Shown here piece by piece: positions 1-12,889 of a stretch of 64,000 nt of DNA (its first letter is position 1; every line of letters starts with the position of its first letter). The notes under the pieces are model-generated. The model had not been told where the DNA came from and ran no database searches. It worked only from the letters and a program-made list of their open reading frames with translations. The position numbers and the translations under genes are program-made. Source of the stretch: Alentia gelatinosa (Eukaryota; Annelida; Polychaeta; Phyllodocida; Polynoidae); NCBI GenBank assembly GCA_950022655.1, contig OX465581.1:35249300-35313299 (forward strand), given 5' to 3'.

Positions 1-744
1 ACACGTTACCATTTGGCATCCGGTAGAGGCAATAAAACCAAAACGTTAAAGTCAATAGATGTCCTCTCGTTCAACGTTTATACTTAGGACCAATAATCAA
101 CATGAATAGGGTGACTAAAAATACACTGCCTTTGTGTGTTTCCCCCACTTTGGTATCTGTCACCATATGGTGCAAAGTACAAAGTATACAGGTATTATTT
201 TCACTTTAAATATTACATATCATATTAATCATTATACACACATATATATGATATATTATGTATGCCTGTTAGATCATACACAAATGCATTTAGGCCTATA
301 TATGTGGCCAAGATATTGTACATACAGCCTGACCTGATATGCTACTCATGTTCCCTTACATTATGAAGAGGCTATCCACAAGCCATTTGGGTAATATATT
401 ACGAGGCAAATAAGCAAATATAGAAATGAGAGTCTGTCATTCAAGTATTCATTTCACTTTGCACGTAGGTAGGAGACAGACTGACAACCGATACGCCGCG
501 TTGTTTAAATCACTTTGCACGTAGCTTTAACTTTATACAATGTTGATATAAAAATGAATATGATATTAGATCATTAGTTTTGGTTCCTTATGAGTAGGCC
601 CTAGACTAAATATGGGTCGATATGAGTTGGATGTCGTTTAATGATGATTAGATCCGAATATATACGCACGCTTCTTAAACTTATTCCTGGACTACTGAAT
701 AACTGGAAATGTTCAATTTGATACTTGATATCAATGTTATTGAT
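1..744. other. AT-rich background, no gene seen
   Basis: No open frame longer than 67 codons and no recognisable domain. The only structure I see is a 15 bp direct repeat, TCACTTTGCACGTAG, at 454-468 and 510-524. Confidence 0.6.
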
Positions 745-965
745 AAATTGGCGTTTTTTACCTACCATATACAAAAAGCTAGGTTTTTTGTAAGATCTGC
801 TTGGAGTCTTAGCCCCACATAGACAGACCTAACCAGGCCTATGTGTCAAGAGTGGAGTGCAATGAGAGTAAGATTCTCATGTACAGAACATCTCTTCCGT
901 TTTGTAGGACTATACTCAGATGTAGGCCTACATTTTCTCTTATGACTTATTTCTAGCCATGCTGA
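745..965 (+). repeat. Dispersed repeat, copy 1 (partner at 6505-6720)
   Basis: The stretch shares an ordered series of blocks with 6505-6720 on the same strand: CCTACCATATACAA, then GGTTTTTTGTAAGATCTGC and TTGGAG near the left end, GAGTAAGATTC or GTGAGATTC in the middle, and TTATTTCTAGCCATG near the right end. The gaps between blocks are similar, so the two are homologous and about 220 bp long. I see neither terminal inverted repeats nor a coding frame. The family is unrecognised; an old non-autonomous transposon or SINE tail are both possible. Confidence 0.6.
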
Positions 966-2204
966 AACCAATATTCAGAACCGCAATGTTTCTCTCCTCA
1001 CCTTGAGAGAAGCATTTGAGAGCTTTAAAATGCCCGAATTTACGCTTGTATAAATGTAAAATAATGTTACACACCCAGATCTGATGCAACGATAATCCAC
1101 TACTTTCCACTCAGAATATTCTCCATGTCCATTTATGTATACATATACTCAAGTCTGAAGACAGATCATTGTTTCATGACTATGTTTAACACTGAGCACG
1201 TCTATCTTCTCTCCCACAGTGCCTATAGGTAGCAGACCGCCAGGTGGCAGGCCGTTGAGAAACATTTCGCGTGGCAGATTGCATAAGAAAAGGGCGACGC
1301 ATCGAGGCAAGAAGCACACCGGTAGTCATAACACCCCACCTGCCGCCAGGCACACCCACATCAACTCTAGTCTGTTTTTCTTAGATTCCACCTTCGCTTG
1401 GGTGCTCCTGATTCAAATATTTTGCAACATACGCCCAGATAGGTTGCAGAATGGGTGGTGTTTTGATAGCGACGGGCCTGCTTGGTATGCCACACGCGGA
1501 GGCTGGTTACACGGCACACACACCCTAATGCCTCCGACAAAGGGCCCCGCCCCGGGCCCCAATACACAACGTCCTATCTTAATTGGCACCATGTTGTGAG
1601 AAGGTAACCCTTGGGAAAAGAAGTCCTGCTTCTTCTATGGCATAAAACTTAGTCCTGCCTTAAGCCCTTACTAGTAGTACCCAGCAATGTTTTTCTTTGG
1701 CGGGCAACGATATTCTCGTTCTGTAACCCTAGGTCAAGTACACTAATCCCGGCTTGAGCCTGCTTTGTTGAATATTTTTATCACTTTAAACACGCGTTTG
1801 CGTATGATCTCAGATGAAAGAGATCGCCCTAGATTATCTGTTTATTATAACGGTTGTGAATGATTGGCTCAAAGGGTGATTTTAAAGCATTTGGACGTGT
1901 TCACTAGAGGATGTATAGAACCTCGCCTCTGAGACCACACACGCCATCTTTCAAAAAGCCAAGAAATCTGTGACAGATTGTAGTAGCACGGACTCCTAGG
2001 TGAATATCTGTGGCCTGAAAGAAAAACATGCTGGTGAATTTGATAAGCGGATGTTGGAGGTCACCGTGTGCTTCGAGTACAGCCCGTAACAAACTGTCAA
2101 CTCCATCTACTACTCATGACTGATTGGTATTTTTTTTCACTTTGAACTTTTTTTTGGGGTTAATCAGACTGAGGTTAGATACACAATAATGACCGGTTTT
2201 GCAT
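966..2204. other. Background with a mildly GC-rich centre (1200-1610)
   Basis: A 126-codon frame (1219-1599, plus) and a shorter antisense frame overlap a somewhat CpG-richer patch. Neither shows a known domain, a clear start context or flanking splice logic, so I treat both as chance. The rest is AT-rich. Confidence 0.5.
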
Positions 2205-2600
2205 ACAAGGGCCCGGGATCCCCGATCAGTTGACTGGGAGTAATATCCGAGTGACAGCGAGGTTATTACTAGTCAACTACGAGGATATTACTATATACCT
2301 ATAGGCGAATGTCTCACTTTTACTGACCAGTAGTACAAATTCTGTTTGTCACTGAGTGACGAAAGAATATCCATACGTCCCTCTGTACCATGTGGCTACT
2401 CATTCTACTATTTAGTAAGCTGTAGAATGGCATTTTTGATGATTTCTAGGTAAACAATAATATAGAGACAGTGAGTATGACTGAATTCCATCTGTTCCTC
2501 GATATTTTGGTCAGAAATACTCACCTCATTCTTCGAACTTGGTGAATATTTCTGATCAAAACATCTCTGAACAGATTCCATTCAGTCAGGCTAACTATGT
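2205..2600 (+). mobile_element. Hairpin element, family II copy a
   Basis: Two inverted repeats lie in tandem. The first (about 2228-2275) pairs AGTTGACTGGGAGTAATATCC with GGTTATTACTAGTCAACT around a loop containing CGAGTGACAGCGAGG. The second (2479-2587) is a stem of about 45 bp starting GACTGAATTCCAT and ending ATTCCATTCAGTC, with loop TCATTCTTCGAACTT. The right part matches 48615-48765 almost block for block (GTTTTTGATRATTYC, GGTCRGAAATA), and its minus-strand counterpart is 22379-22500. No protein is encoded, so this is a non-autonomous foldback element. Confidence 0.6.
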
Positions 2601-2807
2601 ATCTATATATGTTACAACCACTTATTCACAAAACCAGTTGTTATTGTATGTATTATCTACCTACGCCATTAATAATAGCTCTATTGCAATAAAAGACATA
2701 TTGCAAGACATGTAGTGACAGATAACGCCATGACGCCAGAGCACTGTCAAGCATGGGGACAATTCGATGTAGACATACGCAGTCTATAAGGTTCCCCATT
2801 TCTCCCT

Positions 2808-3159
2808 GTCGTTTCTACCTCCCGATTATTACCACCGATTATGGCATTTAGCATCACCGAAGGATTATGTGGCACTTTTGGTGCCATAATCATCAGAGGA
2901 AACAGAAAGGGTTAACGATCTTTTCACCGTATTGCACCACCGACCGACTTTTTGAACCACCTATGAAATCAAACCAGGTTGGATACATCAGTGGTGGAAT
3001 GAGGGCCAAAATCGGTGGGCGACTACCTCAATTTTCATCAGATAAGAGCTGCGATCGATAATGCACACCAATAACATCTCAAATAGAACCACCGATCGAC
3101 TTTTGTACATGGCCCATATAATCGGTGGCTTTTTCGTCGGCAGGTGGAAACGTCACATT
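2808..3159 (+). mobile_element. TIR element (MITE), family III copy 1
   Basis: The left end, GTTTCTACCTCCCGATTATT, is the inverse of the right end, GGCAGGTGGAAACGTCACATT. The interior is full of CCACCGATTAT / ATAATCGGTGG words. A second, better preserved copy lies at 20364-20674, colinear at both ends. The length (about 350 bp) and lack of a coding frame indicate a non-autonomous DNA transposon. The superfamily cannot be set from the ends alone; the target duplication is not clear. Confidence 0.72.
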
Positions 3160-3219
3160 ACACACGTAACACAATTTAAGAATTTGATGAACGATTATGA
3201 TTGAAAACATACAATATTC

Positions 3220-3715
3220 TCAGCATTGAATCACATAATTTATTTCAATCCTAATTATCCATATTTAGTTCTGTTACATAAAACATATGTAGGAGTCAGG
3301 GTAGTCAAGTGGTGGTGTTTTCCCTCTACACTAAAGGATGCAGGTGATAGTCCCTGCTGTGTGGTGATTCGGGTGGGCCACAGGCCATGGGCTTTCTTCT
3401 ATTACATAACTTGGCTAATAAAAAACCCCGAGTCCGCAGCCAGTAGACAGATCACTCACTGCATTCTCTCTGTGAAGATGGAACCCTTGGGGCCTCGAGT
3501 TGTTGGGTGTTCCGAAACCTCTCGGTTATAGAGCTCGGATCATCTATTTTGGTTGACATTATCCAGCCCCTCATTCACTACTTAGGACACGGTGCTAAGG
3601 TACTGTTGCTTATTGCTTCCTCTGGGATTGAGCCTCAGCTATTCTGTGAATGTGTCGATATATGTGTTTAATAAAATCTTGTTTTATCAAATTGGCTGTG
3701 TCTGGTTTTCTGTGA
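3220..3715 (+). other. Possible retroposed or transcribed segment with polyadenylation signal
   Basis: A moderately GC-rich stretch ends in AATAAA (3670-3675), followed about 25 bp later by a GT-rich tract (TGTGTCTGGTTTTCTGTG), the arrangement of an animal polyadenylation site. Near its start, TAGTCAAGTGG (about 3303-3313) resembles a pol III A box, but no convincing B box follows at the expected distance. A 101-codon frame (3226-3531) has no recognisable domain. It could be a SINE, the 3' end of a non-coding transcript, or chance. Confidence 0.25.
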
Positions 3716-4129
3716 TTAGGGGTTACTGAGCTTACTGGCTCACTCCAAAAACGAACCTACCTATGGGTGCAACTTACCCATAGGGTAGCATAAACCAATT
3801 GCTGGAGAATCATCCGAGGCTAGGTTAAGGACCGAACCGGCACCCGCTACACATGTATTAGGTAAGCCATGTATGTTGTCTACATATGCCACTGCCAGTC
3901 TAACCAAACTATTCTAATGTAAGATAAAAAAGCGTGTGCTTCTTCCACAAATAGCAAATTTATAAATAAATGTATTTCTGTGTAATTTACTATATACCAA
4001 TGCCGTATATACTGTAAATACGCACCGTTTTGCCATATAACGTAAAAACTGTTCCGTACGGCAAAATACGGAACACTTCCCCTTGCGCGTTGACTAAAAT
4101 ATTAATTGTTAGGCTAAATTATCTCAATC
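3716..4129. other. AT-rich background, nothing recognised
   Basis: No repeat partner, gene or RNA seen. Confidence 0.6.
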
Positions 4130-4149
4130 TTTTTTTTTTTTTTTTTTTT
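4130..4149 (+). repeat. Poly-T tract, 20 bp
   Basis: Uninterrupted T run directly before the hairpin element at 4161-4300. Confidence 0.95.
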
Positions 4150-4160
4150 ATCAATTTCGG

Positions 4161-4300
4161 GTATATAGTAAATATAGAACGACCTACCATGCCAAGCCAC
4201 AAAACTCGATAACAATTTACAGGATGTACGTATAAACCATAAATTGTCATTTCGTTTTGTAGTTTGTACAGCAGGACGTTCTATATAAATACTATATATA
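4161..4300. mobile_element. Short hairpin MITE (about 140 bp)
   Basis: The outer arms TATATAGTAAATATAGAACG (4162-4181) and CGTTCTATATAAATACTATATA (from 4277) are inverted. The inner arms ACAAAACTCGATAACAATTTA (4199-4219) and TAAATTGTCATTTCGTTTTGT (4240-4260) are also inverted, with two mismatches. Almost the whole element folds back on itself, with a loop of about 20 bp. It has no coding capacity and the family is not recognised. Confidence 0.7.
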
Positions 4301-6504
4301 CTCACATATAATTCACCTGGAGATAGGTGGTCTTCCATTATGAGAATACAGAATCAGGAATACTTACAAATATCAATGCAGTCAAATCGAAGTCACACAA
4401 AAGATTACATGAGTTGATAATAAAAGGTAATAAGCTAATGAGGTAGCTAATAAGTACACTTAAACTGATTTATGACACACAAAATTGTGAAACCAAGATA
4501 GTTGATACATGTCTAAGAGGTAGAATGATAATGAGTATGAAGAATAATGAGTACACTACAAGGGCTACATCCAATTAACCGTTTCAGTTATAGTTATAGC
4601 TATAGCTATTATCGTACACGATTGCCTGTCTTGTCCTTGTCACTTTAGTACGATTGTTCAACCTCCCATGTATACATTTCCACTATAAAACAACCCTCTA
4701 TAGGTGATTAGCTCAATAAAACCTTTTAATAAAGCAAATTATATCCATTTGGGTCTTGTTTTAATTAGGTGGTATACTTCATTGTAGTTCGTATACACCC
4801 CTTTAAGGACGTACGACTCTCGAATATTTCCTGTGGGTCACATGGGACACCGGAAATGAATAGACACAGACTTTATTTGAGTTTCTCGAATTCTTTTCTT
4901 TTGAAATTGTTTTTTTTTTGCACAATTCGTACTGAGAGGAAGCCGCGACGTTTAACCACATGTGTCTGAGCACCATTTCCTTCATACTGAACTGCTGTTT
5001 TTCTCTATTCCTCAACAATGGGCAAAGCATGTAAATCATTTGTAAATGTACTCATAGAAGCGGAACTCCTCAGAACACGGGAAATGAAGGATCCTTTTCT
5101 TCTTTCAGTCTACCTGTATTTTATACGTACAGGTATGTGTAAGTCTGTAATCTCAGACACTTCATCTAATCGTTAAAACAATTGACTACAAGGTGAACAA
5201 ACAGTAGATACAAATATAAGTACCCCATTATAAAAGTGAATCAGTGCATAGATATGTCAGGCGTTAGAAACAACTTCGCATTACGGTAGAACATGACACC
5301 ATGAGTGAAAAAAAATGGGGCACATTAATCACGCGTTAAAAAATGGGTCACATTAATCACACAAATTACATGTAAGGTAGACAAATAATATGAAGAATGA
5401 TAGTTGCAATGAACAATGGTTATAAATGGCCAAGTTCTGGTATGCTATAATTAAGAGTCGCTAATGCTGGGCAGCTTGTTGACACCATTACTGTATCTCA
5501 ATTATTTGAGAGCAATTGGTGCTTAGCACAATAAATTATAGACCATTATATCTATTTAACATATTGGAATATATTTCGCTTTCTTTTTTCTTCTATATTT
5601 TCTATACATTAGCCTTCAAATGTACTTTGTTGGTGTCCGCAGGTAGTTTCATTTAGAGTAACGATTGTAATACTACATTTCTATGAACTTGTGTTTTTAC
5701 TTCTGTAGTTACATGCTCTATTTTTCGAAATGACAACCAAACAGTTAGCCGGTTATTTTACCTGAGTAGAGACTAAGGGTAATGAACTTAGGCATCTGTG
5801 CCAAGTCTATGTTTTAGTTATATATCATCATACGTTGCTTGAATTTGTATAACTCACAATGTAGACATAGTGATTCCATACTAATAAGTAATCCCTAACT
5901 CTAAATGTAATGTGTTCTTGAAGGGTGGAGGTATTAAGGATCATCCTCTGTCCTCCCACCGATTTATAGCCAAGTTTCCTTTGAAAAAATATTTATTTAG
6001 TGATAAACTATATTGTGCTTGTGCAGTATTTTCAATGTGCAGTTACGAATAAAACATATATAAGAAATACTCTTACTATTTCTAAAAGTACCAACGCTGG
6101 ATAAAGTCTGAACAAAATGAATTAAGAAAAAAAAAAATCAACTGCAAACTATCGCCCACCGATTACTGCTGGATCTCGCTGTTTTTAGTTGCTGCCCGCT
6201 GCCCATCTGCCGCTGCCCCGCTGCCCACCGCCCTCTGCCCACTCAGGTACCCCTGGCGAGCTAAGCCGCTCTGGGCATGGATTATCCTGGGGCAGAGGTC
6301 GCCATCTCTCGGGCCAAGGTCATCAGTGTTTGTTTTTGATGGCATTACAGATAAAAGTCAATTAGGCCGTGTTGTTGATTCTGGCACAACTACTTTGGTT
6401 TGACGGAGGGTTAGACTCGGGTCTGTTTTCCATCTAATCCTTCCAGAATCCGCTTCGTTGGATGCTAATTTTAGACCCTACTTGCGGAATTGTAAGCGGG
6501 CTTC
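4301..6504. other. AT-rich background, no gene seen
   Basis: Only short frames of 60-78 codons, none with a domain. Patches of simple A/T runs occur, for example at 6126-6137. Confidence 0.6.
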
Positions 6505-6720
6505 TTTTTATAACCTACCATGTACAAGAAGCTGTGTTTTTTTGTCGGATCTGCTTGGAGATTCTCATGCACAAAGGAACAGAGTTAAATAGATCTATGG
6601 TCGGTGACTGAGGTGCAAAAAGAGTGAGATTCACCTTTAGCGAAAAACTCAAACCTGCTCTTCTTTTTGTCTGTCTGTACTTCTTCTCTTGTGATATATT
6701 TCTAGCCATGATAAGAACAA
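6505..6720 (+). repeat. Dispersed repeat, copy 2 (partner at 745-965)
   Basis: Colinear with 745-965: CCTACCATGTACAAGAAGCT, TTTTTTTGTCGGATCTGC TTGGAG, GTGAGATTC and ATATTTCTAGCCATG all occur in the same order and strand. The middle is diverged, which suggests an old family. Confidence 0.6.
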
Positions 6721-6839
6721 AATTGAGTATTTCTGTTAATCGTGAGCATGAGTATGAAGTGATACTGGCTGCGCTTGTTTAGGCCTAAATGCATGCAATT
6801 TCATCTCTGGCGAGAGCATATGCAACACGTTAATGAGCA

Positions 6840-7060
6840 TTTAGAGGCCGGCCACGGCTGGCTCGGGTGACCGCCGCTCGCCGCCGACGATGACATAACA
6901 CCTCCACTTCCCGCTGTCGTCCAGGCGCCGGCCCCCGCCGGGGACCGCGCCCTGCCGCCCGGTCTCCAGCCCCGCGCGGCGCCCACGCCTCCCGGACCTC
7001 TCCGGGTGCCGCTCCTGTTACCCGGGTTACCATGCCCACCAAGGAGGAGGCCTGAGTAGC
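6840..7060. promoter_or_regulatory. CpG-rich block
   Basis: About 200 bp of dense CpG and GGCC/CCGG sits sharply bounded inside AT-rich DNA (for example GGCCGGCCACGGCTGGCTCG at 6847-6866). Overlapping minus-strand frames reflect base composition; they match no family. Such blocks in animal genomes are often regulatory or unmethylated islands. That is inference only. Confidence 0.35.
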
Positions 7061-8340
7061 GTGGATCTATGCATGCAGGCTCAAAGACAGGTTTTTAAAT
7101 ATACACCATAGTGATCGGGAAAAGGCTTTCCAATAAATAAAATAACATTTTCTATGTATACCCATTCGAGCGACCTCTTGTGGCACTATTGAATAGAAGG
7201 AAAAAAATGAAAATTTGATTATGTTAGACTTACATAGATATAGGGGTTGAGGCAGTGAGTACATGTATCATAATGCATGGTACATGGTACATTTCTGTGA
7301 CCTCATGATAACACAAAATGTCCAGGTTTAGGGCAGGACATACTTTTGCAAGGGCGACAAATGTAATAATTTAGCATTCTTGAAATTTGAAAATAACTAT
7401 CATCAGTATTGCAACGCTTTTATCGTGACTCAGATCACAGTGATCAATGTAAAGCACGCAGGTAATGGTGTATAATGGATGTCAGAGAGAAAAGCGCTTT
7501 ATCGCTTAGATACCACTGGGAGTAGGGTAGCATTTCTCGGGTACGGTATCGGTTTGTTGATTCACAGAACTATACTGAGAATCCCCTACAGTCCAGAACT
7601 GATCTTTGCTGAACGCCCGACCTTCAGCTCGCTAATTTTGTGGCTCCTTGACAACAGAGAGCCATGTTTACCCAATTAAACGCCCACGTCTGGTTTTAAG
7701 ATAAACATGTAAACAGAGTAAAGTATAATCGAATAGCTGGATACGATTCTCACTCAGCTTTGCCTCATGAGATTACTCCACAATCAGAACTCATGGTATA
7801 TTTTCAGCTGCTATAGATCTTGATGCAGTTTCTCCTTAGTTCACATGAGGGCAGTGATATTTAGGCTCTTTTGTGTAGAGATGTTATAAGGGAAACCATT
7901 TATCTAGCTCTGAAGGAGGCATTGCCTTTCCTCCCGACCTCCTGCTCAGCTTTCATCAACTTCTGATAAAGGCACGGGAGGTAGGTTTTGCCGGAGCCCA
8001 CCTGGATGACAGGGCCTTAACGTATTGTATGTGACCTATAATATGTAATCCAAGGGTGCCCTTTTATCCTTGGATAAGCATATATGGTCCGTGTGGGATC
8101 TGAACTGGTCTGAACACTAAGGACCCCCCGAGCACCAATATGATACTTAGACTGGTTCAGCAGGGTATTCCTCTTCTTTATGTGTTAGTTTTGATTAAAC
8201 GATGCGGGGGAATCTTTATACAGGAGGTATTGGATTGTTTCAAACACCTCTCCTCCGCTGCCACCAGTCGTTAGGGTTGCACAGCGTCTGAAACCTGGGG
8301 TCCATGTAACAAGAGAGATTGTCAAAGATGCCTTGAACGC
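7061..8340. other. Background, no gene seen
   Basis: Unstructured apart from an imperfect inverted repeat around 7912-7985, where GGAGGCATTGCCTTTCCTCCC is loosely answered by GGGAGGTAGGTTTTGCCGGA. Confidence 0.5.
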
Positions 8341-8450
8341 ATTATCCCCACCCGCTTAAGGGAATTCTATGCCCCATACAGTGACCTTTTCCCCCACCCG
8401 CTTAAAGGAATTATTTGCCCCATACAGAGACTTTCTCGCCTGGAAATGGT
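8341..8450 (+). repeat. Tandem duplication, two units of about 53 bp
   Basis: CCCCACCCGCTTAAGGGAATT...GCCCCATACAGTGACC is followed at once by CCCCACCCGCTTAAAGGAATT...GCCCCATACAGAGAC. The units differ at only a few positions, which indicates a recent local duplication. Confidence 0.85.
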
Positions 8451-9682
8451 AAACCATCTACATGCTCAACAGACGTTGGACCTGGCAATGAAGATGAGTG
8501 CCTCTCTTATCCCTGCCCTGGACTCCACTCTGCACTGATTCCTCTAGAGCAAGTCCATAATGCTTGGTAGAGATCAATTATATATTTCTCTAAGCGCAAT
8601 TTCTGGAAATGGAAAGCTGTTTTTTTTAATCCAATTTCTCATAAATTATCTTCGTCGCCTAGTCACAGACACGAGAAACAGCCCAATCGACGAGATAAAG
8701 AGTTCTCCATCTTCACCTGAAGGTTGGGGATTTTTCTACATGTAGGGCCACGACATGCATGTTAATAATAAAGAATAAAGTGCCTGCAAAATTCTCAATA
8801 ATTTTGATAATGCCAGCTTCAACACTTCCCCTTCACCATACACCAATGCCTCCTTGTGTTCGAAGATCGCAATGGTGATAGAAGCAAACCCTCTACATGG
8901 AAATATAATGTCCGAGGCATGCGGTCATCCCATTATGAATAAGCCCAGCAAAAATATCAAGATGGTAGTGCATTTACCATAACCTACTCAGAAAATCCCA
9001 GAAAATCTTTAAGTACCCTCCGAAGATATACCTGGGCGGGGTTTCACCTTCTGGAGACGGAGGATGGGAGGAGGGGAGGAGCATGCAGAGCCCATACCCC
9101 AATCACCCGGTCTCGCTAAAGACACAGGGGAGTGACAAGGAGGGTCATTGTGTCAACGGTAAGTATGGGGCCGCCATTGGTGGGGCTTTATCTCCGTCTA
9201 CCTGTCAATGGGGTTCAGGTGACGCTCTAACTGTACCGGCCATAACCCGCCCCCTCGAGAGGAGTGGGGTGACACCCCCTAACTCCACCCCTCTCACCCG
9301 ACAGGCCTATACGGGCACAGTCATGTAAATAAGAATGTAGAAATAGATATACTGTCAATTCCACTCTAACGGTCACCTCGCTATTACGGCCACCTCTCAA
9401 ATGCTGTCATTCTTGTAGTGAAACTGTACCTTATTTATCTCTGGTTAAGAGCTATTACTATAAAGGTGTCATCCCTCCATGCATCCACGAATTCTCTCGT
9501 GGCAAGAGACACTTTATTGGCACTAAAACTGCCATACCTCCATACTTTTAAAGGGTTGTAACCAGTCTGTGGCTAAGAGCTTTATAACGGTATAAATAAA
9601 TTTGGTAGCTTAGGCTGCCTGGAGAAGTTACTTACGTCATGTTATCAAGGAGTGTAAGTAAGCATGATGCCGTAGATCATGC
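8451..9682. other. Background, no gene seen
   Basis: An 81-codon frame at 9083-9328 crosses a GC-richer patch but has no domain or splice logic. Confidence 0.5.
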
Positions 9683-9972
9683 TTTTATCTCACCCCAGAT
9701 ATTTTTTCTCCATAGACTTAACATTGGGAACTCGTATCTAATGCCTATTAGATATTTATGAAAAATATCCAATGGGGGATAATGTCACAAATGTTAGCCC
9801 ATTAGTCAATATTAAGGGTGAGATAAATTCAGAAACCCATTCAGGTTTAGGGTCAGAGCTCGATCCCATCTCATTTGAATCACGTAGTAATTTACTCGGC
9901 TTCGCCTTGTGATTACTACGTGATTCAAATGAGATGGGATACGGGCTCAGACCCTAAACTTTCATGGGTTGC
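9683..9972 (+). mobile_element. Two-part foldback element, family I copy A
   Basis: Part 1 is a TIR unit. TTTTATCTCACCCC (9683-9696) is inverted as AGGGTGAGATAAA (9815-9827), and the head motif CATAGACTTAACATTG lies at 9711-9726. Part 2 starts within 5 bp of the right TIR. It is a hairpin of about 140 bp (9832-9972) with a stem of about 58 bp (GATCCCATCTCATTTGAATC in the left arm, its inverse in the right) and a loop of about 22 bp containing ACTCGGCTTCGCCTTGTGAT. Copies B (27274-27580), C (34778-35046) and E (15035-15317, minus) share this layout. It encodes no protein, so it is non-autonomous. Confidence 0.8.
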
Positions 9973-12672
9973 CTCTATGATATTCCTTTGAAAGGGTATG
10001 AAATTCAACTTTGATTTATGTTCAACCATATCACCATAGATACAGGGTAACCTTAATAGATTTATCAAGTATTCCTTATATATATTGTCCCTTCTTTTGT
10101 TGGTATAAGATTGCATTGTAAGATGACTATTGCGTAAATTTATGAATATTCCCAGTACGTTGAAATTTGCAGATGAACCAATGTACCCAACATGGATACA
10201 CTAGATTCTGTGACCATATACATGAGACTCTTACCTAAGCGACCAGCTCACCTAGGTTGACCAGACCAAGATGTCAACTCATGGGGGACTATTCTTAAAA
10301 CCCTAAATGTCATACATAGTAGGTTATATTGTATGGACTTGGTACACCGTCCATTAGAATTATAGTGCTTTGAGTAAATGCATACCACAAGACTCCTACG
10401 TCCAGTAGGACTCAGTAATATGGGGCAGGGTTTTATAGTCATTGTGGCCTTCACTTTATCCTTGCCCCCAGCTCTACTCACTCAGCCTTCAAACCCTCTC
10501 GAGGCTATATACATTTAGTGGTGACCGCTGAGAGGGGCGGAAAATGCACCGTTGCGGCAGCTGCCCACCTGCCAGTCGCCGACTGGTCAAGGGGTGGGTT
10601 TTAACGACGGCCGGGGAGGACGGTGAGATGGACACCTGGATAACGTCACGACCCCGGCCACGCCGACCCTCCACGGGTCACCTGGGTCACGACCAATGCT
10701 GCAAGCCATCAACGAGCATGTGGACAGGCCGACCAATATCGGCGTGCCATCTTCAAAACACCCATTTTTGACACAAAGGTATCAGTAAATGTGGCCATTA
10801 CCGCCATGTCAGGGTGCCGTTGGTGGATTCGGGTGGAGATTGCATGATGGGGATAGCGGGTTGTGGGGGAGTTGGGTTACGAAGTTTGTGTAATGTTTAG
10901 TTCCAGTGTCATGGCGACGCATGTGCATGTACTTTTTTATGCTCAAACATATCTTTCTTCACATCTGTTTATGCATATTTTCATCTGGTAATTTAAGTAT
11001 AGTGAAGCAAAATACTCCAATCCATCAAATGGAATACCTAAAATATTCTTGTAGCTCATAGAGATAAATGGGGATATTAATATGAAGGTTTAAGATTGGA
11101 CTATACACAACATGTACATATTTGTTAGATTACTTCACTACATTGAATGTTTAAGTAATAAATTCTGTTTTTGCTGTGCTTTTAGACCATTAACTGATAG
11201 CAGGTTCCAGAGAGCCATGCTTCTGTACATTGACGACTGGAAGATTATCTTGCTCTGTTAATTTGTTGGGCTCATATCTAAGTTCTAACATTTGCTGCAG
11301 AATGCACTTGTTCGATAGCTTGAATGCTAGAGCAGGTTCCCATATTTACATATTTTAGAGAAATCTGTACAACATCATCAAATCAATTCACGATTAGAAC
11401 TTTAGACAAATATAGGAAAAGCTATTGGTTTAGTCAATGTAACAGAAAATTCGATGTCGATGCACATGTATACATCTGTAATGAGAAATACTTTGAATGT
11501 TTTGTTTTCCTTTATGCATCATGTATATATAGATAGTATATCGCAGTGGGTCATCGGGTATCCTTGGAGACCAAACTGCCTGATAAACTAAAAATAGTTC
11601 AAAACTGGAAAATATTCACTCATATCAAAACAATAGTCGGTCTGTCTTTTCAGAGGAGAATAAATCAGGAGGTTTCCTGTGGAGAAGTTGACAATTAAAG
11701 TGCTTTGTCTTAGCAGCCTGAGGCTGAACAAAACACCTGGCTGTAATTTATGTCTCCTTGAGTAGTTGCCGCTCTCTGCCAGAGGCTGAAAACTTGAAGT
11801 TTCTTCTTGAAGTTCTAACCGGACCTCAGCAAGCTATAATTTTGTTCTACGCTGCTGAAGAGATCTGTGTATACATGTATACATGTGGTTCTGTATAGAA
11901 CTGCCATCTACACATTTCAATTCTAATCTAAGTCATGGTTTCTGAATTAACATATATATGTGTCAACATAGAATGGTTACAGTACTTATTTCGCACCTGA
12001 GAAAATTGTTCAGCCAAAGAGTTATTGAAAGTATATGTACACATGCATACTACATGTCTAGGTACAATTTTCTGTTGTCACTTCAAAGGGATGAAAAACT
12101 ATCACTATAGACAATCTTTGAATCATTGGCCTACAAAACCAATCGGTTGAATCTTGATGAATTAGAATTTTCAGGCGGTAAAGAATTGCTGTGTTCGTCT
12201 TGCATCAATATCTGCAGGAAGTCAACAATAAGTACATGTAACTCACTCCAGATGATCTCATCAAATAGATGATTTCTTGATGACGGAAACACATCAAGAT
12301 GATTTGACTGCGCATATTTGTATTTCCTTGAAGTCTTTAGAAAACACTCCAGCACTGCAACCTGAGGAAAAGTAAACGTGATTCCCGAGTGAGAATAATT
12401 AGGAAGCGAATTATTCTGACAAAAATATAATCGTGTATGTTCTATTATTTCAAGTATTTAAAAAATATTGTCACAATGTCTGAGTGGTTCTTATAATCAC
12501 GGAGAATCATGGAATGTCTATCTTGATGGTACAAATGATAGAAGTATACCTAAGTTGTCAACTTCAACTACAGATTACACATGTAAAGATATACATGAAT
12601 CACATGTACTTGTATCAATATAACCAGTTCTGATTCACTTTTTTACCTACGTTTGTAACCTTTCTGTATTGT
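9973..12672. other. Background with a GC-rich patch at 10500-10700
   Basis: Overlapping plus and minus frames of 61-77 codons across 10489-10771 follow base composition; neither has a recognisable domain. The remainder is AT-rich. ACATGTATACATGT-type palindromic words occur near 11874-11885. Confidence 0.5.
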
Positions 12673-12714
12673 CGTGGATAAAACATATCATATATATATA
12701 CGTGGATAAAACAT

Positions 12715-12753
<39 letters not shown>
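12673..12753 (+). repeat. Duplicated 28 bp unit running into a (TA)n microsatellite
   Basis: CGTGGATAAAACATATCATA followed by a TA tract occurs twice in tandem (12673 and 12701). The second TA tract expands to about 36 bp (12718-12753). The duplication probably arose by slippage at the TA run. Confidence 0.9.
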
Positions 12754-12757
<4 letters not shown>

Positions 12758-12889
12758 CGCATCTGTATATGTATTAAAAGGAGAAGTTCTGATTCACTTG
12801 CTGATGAAATAGTGATTACAAGCAGGTAAGGTTTATATCACACTTGTGAATATACTCCTTGGAATAACATAAGCTGTACATTTATGCAC

